DNA of 37,870 nucleotides, from contig CAYJEZ010000006.1 of assembly GCA_964369215.1 (NCBI GenBank), positions 1 to 37,870 on the forward strand, read 5' to 3'. Of the stretch, positions 1 to 8,692 are shown piece by piece. The notes below the pieces were generated by a model. It worked only from the letters and a program-made list of their open reading frames with translations, made no database searches and had not been told where the DNA came from. The stretch is from SIG603 sp964369215. Its GTDB lineage: Bacteria; Bacillota; Clostridia; Oscillospirales; Acutalibacteraceae. Numbering within the stretch: position 1 is the first letter of the stretch; every line of letters begins with the position of its first letter. The position numbers and the translations under genes were made by a program.

Positions 1-60
1 ACAAGAAAAACTAACACAAATAAAGCGTAAAAGCACATAGACTAAAGCTTTTCCATTTTA

Positions 61-110
61 TTTCTGTAGTGTTTTCTAAGTTAATTTACTATATTTTGTT
101 TTCTTATAAT
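61..110 (+). promoter_or_regulatory. Promoter region of the nanOx-like gene
   Basis: A perfect TATAAT (-10 type) lies at 105-110, about 29 bases before the ATG at 139. The -35 position is weak. Just upstream, at 61-98, is a copy of a loosely conserved leader motif (CTGTAGT...TTTTCTAAGTTAATTTACTATA) that recurs before the genes at 8693 and 9962. The -10 call rests on consensus only. Confidence 0.4.
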
Positions 111-138
111 TAATTTAAGTGAAGAAAGGGTTATTACA

Positions 139-1215
139 ATGAAAAAATATGCGGTAATAGGTACAGGACATTTTGGTTCAGAGTTTGCTCGAGCAATTCA
201 TGAGAGCGATAGATGCGAGTTAGCTATTGTGTTCAGCCCTGGGCAAACAAGTGAGATATTAGCTAAAGAATTAGGCTGCAAATACACACACTGTATAGAT
301 GACATCATTAATGATGATGAGATTGATGCAGTGATAGTTGTCTCGCCAAATTATTTACACTACGAGCACGTGTTAATGTGTGCTAAAGCAAAAAAACATA
401 TTTATTGTGAAAAACCATTCGCACTTAATTATGAGCATGCAAAAAAAATGGTAGAAGTTTGCAAGAAAGAAGGCGTAATATTAATGATAGGACATATTAT
501 GCACTTCTATGATGGAATAGTAATGATAAAAAATATGATAGATAGCGGAGAAATGGGTGACATAATAAATATTCATGTAGAGAGAACAGGCTGGGAGACC
601 CCAAAACCTATGACAAGTTGGAAAAAAATGCAAGAGAAATCAGGCGGACATCTTTTTCATCATATACATGAGATAGATATTGTACAGTGGCTAATAGGCA
701 TGCCCAACAAGGTGTATGCAGTAGGCGGAAACCTTGCACATAATGAAGAGGGCTTTGCAGACGAAGATGATGTTGCATTAATAACTTTGTCGTTTCCTAC
801 TGGCGCGTTTGCTACTCTTCAATATGGCTCTGCTTTTAGAATTCCAAATCATTTTATAAGGGTAAACGGAACTAAAAAAGGTGCTGTTTTAGATTTTGCT
901 AAAGCAAAAGTAACTATAAGGTCAGACGACTCAACTGAAGAATTTCCATTTTTTAATGATATTGAATGCCAAAACTCTCTTTTAGGAATATTTAAAAAAG
1001 AAGATGCAGGCATTATATACGGAAACCCAAGAAGAAAGCCTGTAGCGTACATAGCAAAAAACATGATACGAGAATTTGATACATTTGTTGATGTAGTAGA
1101 GGGAGGGGAGATAAAAGCAGAATATATAGATTTGTTTGATGGCACATCGGCTATAAATTCTGTAAAAACCGCTTCAGAGTGTATAGAAGAAATATGTAAA
1201 AATAATAAAAATTAA
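139..1215 (+). CDS. nanOx: Gfo/Idh/MocA oxidoreductase, NanOx/YjhC-like (2,7-anhydro-Neu5Ac conversion)
   Basis: A 358-residue cytoplasmic NAD(P)-dependent enzyme of the Gfo/Idh/MocA family. The N-terminal Rossmann fold shows the GTGHFG nucleotide loop at residues 8-13 and the family EKP motif at 91-93. The catalytic-domain segment GGHLFHHIHEID ends at residue 180. Stretches such as SPNYLH, GHIMHF, SWKKMQEKSGGHL and GGNLAH match, from memory, E. coli YjhC and R. gnavus NanOx, which turn 2,7-anhydro-N-acetylneuraminate into Neu5Ac for NanA. The sialidase, transporter and nanA genes downstream fit that role. The start has a good site (GAAAGGG, 124-130). It is followed by strong terminators, so it is a separate transcript from the transporter genes. 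The family call is firm; the substrate is inferred from similarity and context. Confidence 0.82.
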   Translation: MKKYAVIGTGHFGSEFARAIHESDRCELAIVFSPGQTSEILAKELGCKYTHCIDDIINDDEIDAVIVVSPNYLHYEHVLMCAKAKKHIYCEKPFALNYEHAKKMVEVCKKEGVILMIGHIMHFYDGIVMIKNMIDSGEMGDIINIHVERTGWETPKPMTSWKKMQEKSGGHLFHHIHEIDIVQWLIGMPNKVYAVGGNLAHNEEGFADEDDVALITLSFPTGAFATLQYGSAFRIPNHFIRVNGTKKGAVLDFAKAKVTIRSDDSTEEFPFFNDIECQNSLLGIFKKEDAGIIYGNPRRKPVAYIAKNMIREFDTFVDVVEGGEIKAEYIDLFDGTSAINSVKTASECIEEICKNNKN

Positions 1216-1296
1216 TTATAGCTATTGCATTTTAAAGAAAATAGTGCAATACGATAAAGTATCGTGACGAAATAGCAGAAATATACAAATTTTTGT

Positions 1297-1365
1297 AGGT
1301 TGCGTGTTTTCCTGAATCTTTAGAAAATTCTTTGATTTTTGGATCATACGCAACCTGCTTTTTTA
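1297..1365 (+). terminator. Possible terminator after the nanOx-like gene
   Basis: A perfect 9-bp stem, AGGTTGCGT (1297-1305) with ACGCAACCT (1348-1356), is followed by a T-rich run (1359-1365). The 42-nt loop is long, so this may be a weak terminator or another RNA structure. It lies 80 bases after the stop. Confidence 0.4.
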
Positions 1366-1446
1366 TTAGTTTGGCTATATTTTTTTACATTGTTCTATAT
1401 TGTGCTAAATTTATCATGAATACAAAAAATATTAGAGTGTATTTTT

Positions 1447-1480
1447 AAAACTTGACCGCAATAAAGCGGTCAAGTTTTTT
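1447..1480. terminator. Strong rho-independent terminator
   Basis: A perfect 13-bp stem, AAAACTTGACCGC (1447-1459) with GCGGTCAAGTTTT (1466-1478), has a 6-nt loop and a T tract. The A run on the 5' side would let it work on both strands. It separates the nanOx-like gene from the regulator/transporter operon. Confidence 0.85.
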
Positions 1481-1581
1481 AGCTATTATGCTTACCAATA
1501 GCTTAAAAGATTATATGGATTAATAGTGTTTTTCTCTATTATTGGTAATTGTTATTGTTTTTATAACTAAATTTGCTACTT

Positions 1582-1614
1582 TTGCCTAAAAAAATCAATT
1601 GTTTTTTTAGGCAA
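1582..1614. repeat. Perfect 13-bp inverted repeat
   Basis: TTGCCTAAAAAAA (1582-1594) and TTTTTTTAGGCAA (1602-1614) form a perfect hairpin with a 7-nt loop. No T tract follows the stem. It could be an extra terminator-like stem or an operator; it lies about 90 bases upstream of the proposed promoter at 1701. Confidence 0.6.
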
Positions 1615-1700
1615 GTTAAAACAATTTTAGTGAAAAAAAGCTACAAAACAGTCAAATTCTACAAATCGTGCAAAAAATGAAAATTAGACCGCAAATATAG

Positions 1701-1729
1701 TTGACATTTTAATAAATTAGTGTTAATCT
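1701..1729 (+). promoter_or_regulatory. Promoter of the regulator/transporter operon
   Basis: A consensus -35 TTGACA (1701-1706), a 17-base spacer and a weak -10 TAATCT (1724-1729) are preceded by the extended-10 dinucleotide TG (1721-1722). The start point would lie about 145 bases before the regulator start, leaving a long AT-rich leader. Confidence 0.5.
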
Positions 1730-1883
1730 TAGTTCATAAGTTAAATTATATAGTATTTACCAACGATGTGCAATTTTTTTATTATATATAATAAACAAAA
1801 CTATAATAAAATAATATATATAGTAATGTGTTACATTTAATGTAGGTGAGAAGATGTAGTTTGCTTTCGAAAGGAGATATTAT

Positions 1884-2942
1884 TTGCATATGAAGAAAAA
1901 AAAGAAGTATTTATATGAGGAGATTGAAGAGAAACTGTTGAATCGTATAAAAGATATGGATACAGATAGTATCTTTCCAACACGAAGCGCATTAATTGAA
2001 GAGTTTAGTGTAACCAGAACTACAATTGATAAAGCGATAGCACAATTAATATCTAAAGGGTACTTATCATCAACAAAAGGCAAAGGAACCTTTGTAGTAG
2101 AAAAAAATGATAAAGAAGAATCTTCTAACTATTTAGGTGTAATCGTTCCCAATATGAATTACAATGGTTATCCACAAATAGTTAAAGGAATTGAAGAAGA
2201 AGCAAGAAAACAAGGCTTATATATAACAATTTCAACAACTGAGAATTCTCAGCTTAGCTTTGGTCAGCATGTCGAGAATTTTATTAAGGCAAAGTTAAGA
2301 GGAATTGTAATAGTTCCGACAATTATGAATAGCTACAAAAGCGATTGGCTAAATGCATTAACAAATTCAGGTATTCCTTTTGTTTTATGTAATAGCATAC
2401 CGGTAGATATGCAAGTACCATCAGTGCTTCTTAACAATTTTTGCGGAGCGAATATGTTAACTAAATACTTGCTTAGCAGGGGGTGCGAAAAAATTGCGTT
2501 CATATCTTACCCTGTTTGTAGTATAACAAGAGAGAGAATACAAGGTTATGTTAACGGTTTGGCAGAAGCTGGAATTAGTTATAACTCGGATTTAATATAT
2601 TTGGTTAATGATAAAGGCGAAGAAACAGATAAATTAAAGGGATTAGATTACTTATTACAAAAAAATCCAAATTTAGATGCGATTATATGTAGTGATGATA
2701 AAATGGCATATACAGCATATACATATTTAATGAAGCAAGGTTATGATATACCGTCTGAAATATCCTTGGCTGGGTTTGACAATTCATTTATATGTAATAA
2801 TCCTTATTGCAATCTTACCTCGGTAGACTTCAAATTTTTTGACATGGGAGTATATGCGTGCAAGCTTTTAATNNNNNNNNNNATACTTAAGGATATATAT
2901 ATGGTTACACCGAAGGTCATTGTGCGAGATAGCACAAAATAA
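1884..2942 (+). CDS. GntR-HTH / LacI-sensor transcriptional regulator (AraR-like architecture)
   Basis: About 352 residues. Residues 8-75 form a GntR-type winged helix (IFPTRSALIEEF, VTRTTIDKAI, then a KGKGTFVV wing). The rest is a LacI/periplasmic-binding-like sensor domain, with the typical SDDKMAYTAYTYLMKQG and VIVRDST segments, that would bind a sugar effector. The chosen start is TTG at 1884, seven bases after AGGAG (1872-1876); ATG at 1890 is possible but has a 13-base spacing. The sequence has ten Ns at 2873-2882 near the C-terminus, and the frame continues across them. The gene heads an operon with two permeases and a binding protein, so it most likely controls them. The effector is unknown; a sialic-acid derivative is an inference from neighbours. 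Confidence 0.85.
   Translation: MHMKKKKKYLYEEIEEKLLNRIKDMDTDSIFPTRSALIEEFSVTRTTIDKAIAQLISKGYLSSTKGKGTFVVEKNDKEESSNYLGVIVPNMNYNGYPQIVKGIEEEARKQGLYITISTTENSQLSFGQHVENFIKAKLRGIVIVPTIMNSYKSDWLNALTNSGIPFVLCNSIPVDMQVPSVLLNNFCGANMLTKYLLSRGCEKIAFISYPVCSITRERIQGYVNGLAEAGISYNSDLIYLVNDKGEETDKLKGLDYLLQKNPNLDAIICSDDKMAYTAYTYLMKQGYDIPSEISLAGFDNSFICNNPYCNLTSVDFKFFDMGVYACKLLXXXXILKDIYMVTPKVIVRDSTK
2873..2882. other. Ten-N gap in the assembly
   Basis: A run of exactly ten Ns, a common placeholder for a join between contigs. It falls inside the regulator gene. The flanking frame is compatible with the normal LacI-type C-terminal end, but the true length and bases are not known. Confidence 0.95.
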
Positions 2943-2960
2943 ACTTTGAAAGGTAGTGTT

Positions 2961-3893
2961 ATGATGCAAGCTAAATCAACAAAAGGGTGGGCGTATTTTC
3001 AAAAGTCTTTTAAAAAGTATTGGGGGTTATACATATTAATATCACCTGTATTAATTTATTTTGCCCTTTTTGTATTTTGGCCAATGTATGGCGTTATAAT
3101 TGCATTCAAAAATTATAATCCTGGTCTTGGAATATGGGGCAGTGAGTGGGTAGGATTTAAACATTTTCTAGATTTTTTCAATTCAATTCATTTTGAAAGG
3201 ACAATTACAAACACATTAGGAATTAGCCTTTATGCACTTGCGGTAGGTTTTCCGCTACCTATAATTTTGGCAATCTTAATGAATGAATTGACCTCTTCAA
3301 AATTTAAAAGATTTGTTCAAACAGTTACATATTTACCTCACTTCATCTCGGTTGTTGTACTATGTGGTATGATTACAATGTTTTTAAGAGTAGATGGCGG
3401 TATTTTAAACATATTTATAGAGCTTTTTGGTGGTGAACCAGTAGAGTTTTTAACAATACCACAATACTTTAAATCCATTTATGTATGGTCTGGAATATGG
3501 CAAAGCTTAGGATGGAACACAATTGTTTATATGGCAGCCCTTACTGGTATTGACCCACAAATGTATGAAGCGGCTTCAATTGACGGAGCTTCAAAAATTC
3601 AAAAGATTTTTAGAATTACTCTTCCATGTCTAATGCCAACGGCTATATTGTTGTTAATTCTTAATAGTGGTAGCATAATGAGCGTTGGGTTTGAAAAAGT
3701 ATATCTACTTCAAAATGGTCTAAATTTAGAATCTTCTGACGTTATTTCTACTCTGGTTTATAGAAAAGGAATACTAGAGACCTCGTTTAGTTTCTCGGCA
3801 GCTGTAGGTTTATTTAACTCGGTTATTAATTGTATATTACTGCTAACTGTTAATGGTATAAGTAGAAAAGTAGGAGAAACTAGCTTGTTCTAA
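2961..3893 (+). CDS. Carbohydrate ABC transporter permease, LplB/YteP type
   Basis: An integral membrane subunit of a CUT1-family sugar importer, about 310 residues with six membrane segments. The N-terminal part WPMYGVIIAFKNYNPGLGIW is the signature of LplB-type permeases. The EAA loop that docks the ATPase is visible as YEAASIDGASKIQKIFRITL followed by P. The start was set at ATG 2961, seven bases after AAAGG; an upstream in-frame TTG (2946) would overlap that site. It lies 18 bases after the regulator stop and 35 bases before the second permease. No ATPase gene is in the window; importers of this type usually share an MsmX-like ATPase encoded elsewhere. Substrate is inferred as a sialic-acid derivative or sialylated oligosaccharide. 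Confidence 0.9.
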   Translation: MMQAKSTKGWAYFQKSFKKYWGLYILISPVLIYFALFVFWPMYGVIIAFKNYNPGLGIWGSEWVGFKHFLDFFNSIHFERTITNTLGISLYALAVGFPLPIILAILMNELTSSKFKRFVQTVTYLPHFISVVVLCGMITMFLRVDGGILNIFIELFGGEPVEFLTIPQYFKSIYVWSGIWQSLGWNTIVYMAALTGIDPQMYEAASIDGASKIQKIFRITLPCLMPTAILLLILNSGSIMSVGFEKVYLLQNGLNLESSDVISTLVYRKGILETSFSFSAAVGLFNSVINCILLLTVNGISRKVGETSLF

Positions 3894-3928
3894 TAAATTG
3901 AGATATTTTGTTTCGAAAGGGGATTCTT

Positions 3929-4840
3929 ATGAGCTATACTAAAAAGAGCAATTTGATTAGAAAAAGTAAGGGAGACCAAATATTTGACATATGTAATGTT
4001 ATTTTAATGGTACTCTTACTAGCAGTAATTATCTATCCACTGTGGTTTGTAGTTATTGCATCAATAAGTGACTCAACACAAGTTATAAAGGGCGAAGTAT
4101 TGTTTTTGCCTAAGGGTGTGCACTTTAAAGCATATGTAAATGTTTTATCAGACACAAGAGTTATGACAAGTTACAGGAATACTATAATTTATACATTTGT
4201 AGCTACTTGTTTAAATGTTATATCAACAATAGCAATCTCTTATCCGCTATCTAAAAAAGATTTTGCAGGAAGAAATATTATTACAATTATGCTAACGTTT
4301 ACAATGTTCTTTAATGGTGGTTTAATTCCTACATATTTAATCTATAAAAATTTAGGAATGATAAACTCTCCATTAGTAATGATAATTCCAGGGTTAGTAA
4401 GCGTATACAATACAATATTGATGAGAACTTTCTTCACGAATATACCTGCAGAGTTAGAAGAAGCGGCGTATATTGATGGTTGCGGAGCAACTAAAACCTT
4501 GTTTACAGTGGTTTTACCTTTGTCAAAACCAATTATTGCAGTTATGGTTGTTTTCTATGGTGTTGTTCACTGGAACGATTACTTTACTGCATTGATTTAC
4601 TTAACAGACCAAAACTTAAAACCATTGGCGCTCATCTTGCGTGATATTTTGGTTACCTCGCAAGTGGAAATAGGCGATACAACTGTTGGTGCTACCTCGA
4701 GTGCTGCCGAACAGCTAATTTTGGCAGAGTCGCTCAAATACGCATTAATTATTGTATCTACACTACCAATAATGTGTCTCTACCCATTCGCACAAAAATA
4801 CTTTGCAAAAGGCGTAATGATAGGGGCAATTAAAGGATAA
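3929..4840 (+). CDS. Carbohydrate ABC transporter permease, YtcP/YurM type
   Basis: The second permease of the importer, about 303 residues. It has an N-terminal membrane segment after a basic stretch (RKSKGD), then five further segments. The EAA loop reads EEAAYIDGCGATKTLFTVVL followed by P, near residue 200. The C-terminal end (PFAQKYFAKGVMIGAIKG) is typical of this half of the pair. ATG 3929 is preceded by AAAGGGG (3916-3922), which rules out the earlier TTG at 3908. It would form a heterodimer with the product of the gene at 2961 and receive substrate from the lipoprotein encoded 23 bases downstream. Confidence 0.9.
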   Translation: MSYTKKSNLIRKSKGDQIFDICNVILMVLLLAVIIYPLWFVVIASISDSTQVIKGEVLFLPKGVHFKAYVNVLSDTRVMTSYRNTIIYTFVATCLNVISTIAISYPLSKKDFAGRNIITIMLTFTMFFNGGLIPTYLIYKNLGMINSPLVMIIPGLVSVYNTILMRTFFTNIPAELEEAAYIDGCGATKTLFTVVLPLSKPIIAVMVVFYGVVHWNDYFTALIYLTDQNLKPLALILRDILVTSQVEIGDTTVGATSSAAEQLILAESLKYALIIVSTLPIMCLYPFAQKYFAKGVMIGAIKG

Positions 4841-4863
4841 ATTAATTTATTTAGGAGGACATT

Positions 4864-6555
4864 ATGAAAAAAAGACTTTTATCTTTGATATTAGCAATGC
4901 TAGTGGTGTCTGCTGCTACAACAGGTTGTACACAAAGTGGTGATGATGGTGGTGCTACTGATTCAGGAGAAACAGGCAATACAACATCAGGCGACACAGA
5001 CACAGACACAGGCACAGAAACAGATGAAGAAGAAACAACACCTTCGTTAGTTATGAATGAAGCCGGATATCCAATGTTGGCAGAAAAAGAGACTTTCAAA
5101 TTATTTATGGGTTTTGCTTTTCCTTCTGGTGTTGCGTTATGGAATGATCCAAATGAAATTCCATTTTATGCAGAATACCAAGAGCTCACAAATATTGAAA
5201 TCGAATGGGAGTTCGTAGCTAGAACAGACTACAAAGAAAAAGCCAATATTAAAATAGCGGGCGAAGATCTTCCAGATGCTTTCTTTAAAACTTCAGGCAT
5301 ATCAAATGCTGATATAATGCAATATGCTCAAGGTGGATCAATTATTAACATAGAGCCACTTTTAGAAACTTCTGCACCTGACGTATATAACTATTTTATG
5401 GAAAATGACCTCATGGATTATATGCGCTTGGGAGATGGAATTTGGGGTTTACCTTATATTTATGACTCAGAAGGTATTACAATTTCTAAAATATTCTGGC
5501 ATACAGATTGGCTAGACTCAGTTGGTATGGACACAGCCCCTACCACACTTGAAGAAATGGTTGATACACTTAATGCTATGGCTGCAGTAGCAGAAGAAGG
5601 CCAAGTGACTCTTCCAGTAAGACATATGGACGATGCTTTTAGAATGTTTGGTAGTGCTTTTGGTTTATTTAATCGCGGTGTTTCTAACGGTTGGATTGAC
5701 GCTGATCCGTCAGACCCAAGCGGTTTAACAACTCGCTTTTGGCGCGGTTCTGAAGACGCAAAAGGTGTTCTTGAATTAGTAAAAGATTTTTATGAATCAG
5801 GAGTTATAGGTTCTGGCTTCTTTGGCTCTGACTATGCCGCACTTATGTCTACATTATTGTTAACAGGAGACGCAGCTTGTCACTCATTATGGACTACGGT
5901 TGCAGATGAAAACAATATAGATAAATATATTGCATCAGAAGTTCCACCAGCAGGTTATGATGGTGAAAATGTATGGAATGTAGTAAATGGTTCTATTGGT
6001 ACAAGGTCAGGTATGTTATTGACTAAAGAATGTGCTAACCCTGAAGCATTATTAGGATGGGCAAACTACTTCTATACCGAAGAAGGAGCGACAAGATACT
6101 TCCTAGGTGATGAAGATGTATCGTTCTATTATGACGAAGATGGAAATACACAATTAACAGACCTATTGGTTAAAAATCCAGATGGTTTATCACTTGCAGA
6201 GGCTACATATATGTTTTCTCTTGGCGGCGGCGGCGGAAACCCAAGTTTAGCTACAGACCAAACTTTTAAAGGTGGAGAAACTTACTGGACATCATTAGAG
6301 GGTTCTGAGAACTATAAACCTTATATTACAGAAACCATTTGGGAGAGTTTGCCGCTAAATGCAGAGCAATCTGCTACTATATCTACAATTGCTGCAGATT
6401 TAACTGCTGTTATTACAGAGTATGAAGCCAAATTTATAACTGGTGTACTTGACATAGATGCAGATTGGCAAGAATATCAAGACAAACTTGACCAAGCTGG
6501 AAGACAAGATTATGTTGCAGTTTATACAGAAGCTTTACAAGCTGTTTTAGGCTAA
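4864..6555 (+). CDS. Extracellular solute-binding lipoprotein of the ABC importer
   Basis: 563 residues with a lipoprotein signal: basic start MKKR, hydrophobic core and the lipid-accepting Cys22 in ATTGC. An acidic Thr/Asp/Gly/Glu-rich linker follows (about residues 24-58), encoded in part by a short repeat of GACACA units near 4993. The rest is a large binding protein of the kind that partners LplB/YtcP permeases, a cluster that usually binds oligosaccharides or modified sugars. Start context is excellent: AGGAGG (4853-4858) five bases before ATG. It is the last gene of the 1884-6555 operon and a terminator follows. Whether it binds 2,7-anhydro-Neu5Ac, as the R. gnavus counterpart does, cannot be read from sequence. 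Confidence 0.9.
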   Translation: MKKRLLSLILAMLVVSAATTGCTQSGDDGGATDSGETGNTTSGDTDTDTGTETDEEETTPSLVMNEAGYPMLAEKETFKLFMGFAFPSGVALWNDPNEIPFYAEYQELTNIEIEWEFVARTDYKEKANIKIAGEDLPDAFFKTSGISNADIMQYAQGGSIINIEPLLETSAPDVYNYFMENDLMDYMRLGDGIWGLPYIYDSEGITISKIFWHTDWLDSVGMDTAPTTLEEMVDTLNAMAAVAEEGQVTLPVRHMDDAFRMFGSAFGLFNRGVSNGWIDADPSDPSGLTTRFWRGSEDAKGVLELVKDFYESGVIGSGFFGSDYAALMSTLLLTGDAACHSLWTTVADENNIDKYIASEVPPAGYDGENVWNVVNGSIGTRSGMLLTKECANPEALLGWANYFYTEEGATRYFLGDEDVSFYYDEDGNTQLTDLLVKNPDGLSLAEATYMFSLGGGGGNPSLATDQTFKGGETYWTSLEGSENYKPYITETIWESLPLNAEQSATISTIAADLTAVITEYEAKFITGVLDIDADWQEYQDKLDQAGRQDYVAVYTEALQAVLG

Positions 6556-6592
6556 AGCATGGTATATTAGTTTATTGTATTATTAATTTGAT

Positions 6593-6645
6593 AAAAGAGG
6601 AGTATTATTTAAATAATTTATTATTAAAATATTGCTCCTCTTTTT
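6593..6645 (+). terminator. Terminator between the binding-protein gene and the first sialidase
   Basis: AAAAGAGGAG (6593-6602) pairs with CTCCTCTTTT (6635-6644), followed by another T. The loop is 32 nt and AT-rich. No clear promoter is seen between it and the sialidase start at 6677, so sialidase expression may depend on partial readthrough. Confidence 0.65.
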
Positions 6646-6676
6646 AAATTGAACATAATAAAAGGAAGGTATTAAA

Positions 6677-8506
6677 ATGTTTTATAATCTAGCAAAACCC
6701 ACTAAGTTTGATGGAAAATCTACATATATTGACTTAACAAAAGACTCTTACAGATTTAAAGGGAAAGTATTAAGTATAGATATAAAATTTAAAAGCACAG
6801 AGATATATAAGTACATGACATTTATATCAATGTACTATAAGTTTAGGCGTCAACCAGACTTCTATATAAATATAGAGAGAGGGTATTTAACAATAGGAAC
6901 TATGCAAAACGGTCGCAACATATCTTTCTCTTCTGAAGTGGCTTGTTGTAATGGACAAGAACATTTCGTTCAATTTAGAGGTTGTGAAAAAGGTATATTA
7001 GTTTATTTAGACGGCGTTTTGGTATGTGACGAGGCTTTTTCATCATATTGTGAAGATGAATATAATGAAGATGTTACAATTGGCAGAGGAATAACTCAAG
7101 ATGAGTTTGATAACTATTTTGACGGTGAGATATTAGAGTTTAAAATTTGGGACACTTATGAGCCAGTACAAGAATTAACTAATAAAAATGACGACAAGCT
7201 TAAGACAATTGATTTGTTCTATAAAGGTTTAGGAGGTTGCGAAAACTACCGAATTCCTTTAATAACTACCACTAAATCAGGTGTAACAATAGCTACTGTT
7301 GACGCCCGCTATGATGCGGTTGGAGATAACCCTAATCATATAATGAGAGGTGTTAGAACTAGCAGTGACAGCGGAGAGACATGGAGCGATATTCAATTGA
7401 CTCATGATTATGGTGGTGTAGGTATTTACGACGGTGCAGCTGCTATGGACGGGTCTTTGTTGTATGACGATGAAACCGATACTGTGTGGATGATTTTTTG
7501 TCATACTCCTAATGGTATAGGCAATGTTGCTTCTGAAGCTGGGTCAGGTTACGACAGATTAGGTAGAAAGATATTATTTGCAAAAGATGGTGAAAAGTTT
7601 TTTGTAGAAGAAGATTATAGAGTAGTTGACGCAAAAGGTGCTGATACAGGTTACAGTATAGATATTTACAACAGGCTATATAAAGATGGAGAATGCTGTG
7701 GAAGTGTATGCCACGGAATAGATAGAAAGTTTACAATATTAAATACATCGTTTTTACAAATAATAAAAAGCACTGACAACGGTAAAACTTGGACCGACCC
7801 ATTCGATTTAAACCCAACTCTAAAAAAAGAGTGGATGAGGTTTTTAGGAGCAGGACCTAGTAATGGCATTAAAATTAAACATGGCAAATATAAAGGAAGA
7901 TTAGTTTTCTCGCTTTATTTCTCAAGTGTAGATTCACTTAGGCTTTCTTCTCCTGTGGCAATGTATTCTGACGATAAGGGAGAAACTTGGACTTTAGGTG
8001 ACTCTGTTAATCATGATAGAGAGTTTGACGGAAGAGTATTAAATCAAAGATTTTTAGATGATACTCGTGCATCAATGGGTGAGTCTAAAATATTTGAAAT
8101 TGAAGATGGAAAACTAAGAATTTTTATTAGAAACCAAGTGTTTAAAACCACTGCATATGCAGACAGTTATGACGGAGGTCAAACTTGGACAAATGTAAAC
8201 CCAACAGAAGATTTAATAGACCCTATTTGCCAAACAAATGTTTTAAGGGTTGAGCGAGACGGAAAGGTTTATCATTTATTCTCAAACCCAGAGAAAGATA
8301 ATAAACGAGTAAATGGAACTGTAAAAGTGAGTGTAGACAACACTAAAACTTGGATAGCTAAAAGAAGAATTGACCCTGGTGAATTTTCATATAGCTGTAT
8401 GACAGAGCTTCCTGACGGGCAAATAGGTTTGTTGTATGAGGGTAAGCAACTTACTCAAAAGTTTGTTAAATTTCCACTTGAATGGATTTTAAGTGGAAAT
8501 AAATAA
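6677..8506 (+). CDS. GH33 exo-sialidase with N-terminal lectin-like domain, no signal peptide (copy 1)
   Basis: 609 residues. Residues 1-165 look like a concanavalin/LamG- or CBM40-like domain. Residues 185-605 are a six-bladed GH33 sialidase. Visible elements are YRIP (191-194) and Asp boxes SxDxGxTW at 229-236, 365-372 and 497-504, with a variant at 431-438. A full set of likely catalytic residues is present: Arg192, Asp217 (25 residues after the first Arg, as in the Salmonella enzyme), Glu469, Arg485, Arg544 and the nucleophile Tyr572 in YSCMTELPDG. The protein starts MFYNLAKPTKFDG, with no signal peptide, lipobox or anchor, so it should stay in the cytoplasm unless exported in another way. 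RBS AGGAAGG at 6663-6669. It could be a hydrolytic or an intramolecular trans-sialidase; the NanOx-like neighbour favours neither decisively. Confidence 0.92.
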   Translation: MFYNLAKPTKFDGKSTYIDLTKDSYRFKGKVLSIDIKFKSTEIYKYMTFISMYYKFRRQPDFYINIERGYLTIGTMQNGRNISFSSEVACCNGQEHFVQFRGCEKGILVYLDGVLVCDEAFSSYCEDEYNEDVTIGRGITQDEFDNYFDGEILEFKIWDTYEPVQELTNKNDDKLKTIDLFYKGLGGCENYRIPLITTTKSGVTIATVDARYDAVGDNPNHIMRGVRTSSDSGETWSDIQLTHDYGGVGIYDGAAAMDGSLLYDDETDTVWMIFCHTPNGIGNVASEAGSGYDRLGRKILFAKDGEKFFVEEDYRVVDAKGADTGYSIDIYNRLYKDGECCGSVCHGIDRKFTILNTSFLQIIKSTDNGKTWTDPFDLNPTLKKEWMRFLGAGPSNGIKIKHGKYKGRLVFSLYFSSVDSLRLSSPVAMYSDDKGETWTLGDSVNHDREFDGRVLNQRFLDDTRASMGESKIFEIEDGKLRIFIRNQVFKTTAYADSYDGGQTWTNVNPTEDLIDPICQTNVLRVERDGKVYHLFSNPEKDNKRVNGTVKVSVDNTKTWIAKRRIDPGEFSYSCMTELPDGQIGLLYEGKQLTQKFVKFPLEWILSGNK

Positions 8507-8692
8507 TATAGTTACTAAACTTACAAAACACTACAGAATAAAGAGAAAAAAGTTTTAGCCTATGCGATTTTTCGTTTAATTTCTGTTAGTTTTTCAAGTT
8601 GAATGACTATTAATGGCTAAGGTGCATCTTTAATAGTTTAGATTAAAATATCAAGTACTGTATAACATTGATATAAAAAGGTGGTATAAATA
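8507..8692. other. Spacer with leader motif
   Basis: 186 bases without a gene. It holds an A-rich/T-rich imperfect hairpin (about 8543-8573) followed by a copy of the recurring leader motif (8580-8612: CTGTTAGTTTTTCAAGTTG...CTATTAA). A promoter for the BNR gene is possible here but not clear. Confidence 0.4.

Larger units (their letters stand above)
1216..1883. other. Gene-free spacer, 668 bases
   Basis: No convincing coding frame is seen on either strand. It holds two terminator-like hairpins, the A/T-stem inverted repeat, a weaker 9-bp pairing (1492-1500 with 1540-1548), the promoter at 1701-1729 and a very AT-rich leader (about 1740-1850). Confidence 0.7.

Noticed and set aside
4993..5030. 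Possible tandem repeat array in the binding-protein gene
   Set aside because: It is a short stretch of GACACA-like units coding the acidic linker, too short and too ordinary to be a separate element.
4851..5099. Minus-strand ORF opposite the binding-protein gene
   Set aside because: It mirrors the repetitive Thr/Asp/Ser-rich linker codons of the lipoprotein gene, has no ribosome site and resembles no protein.
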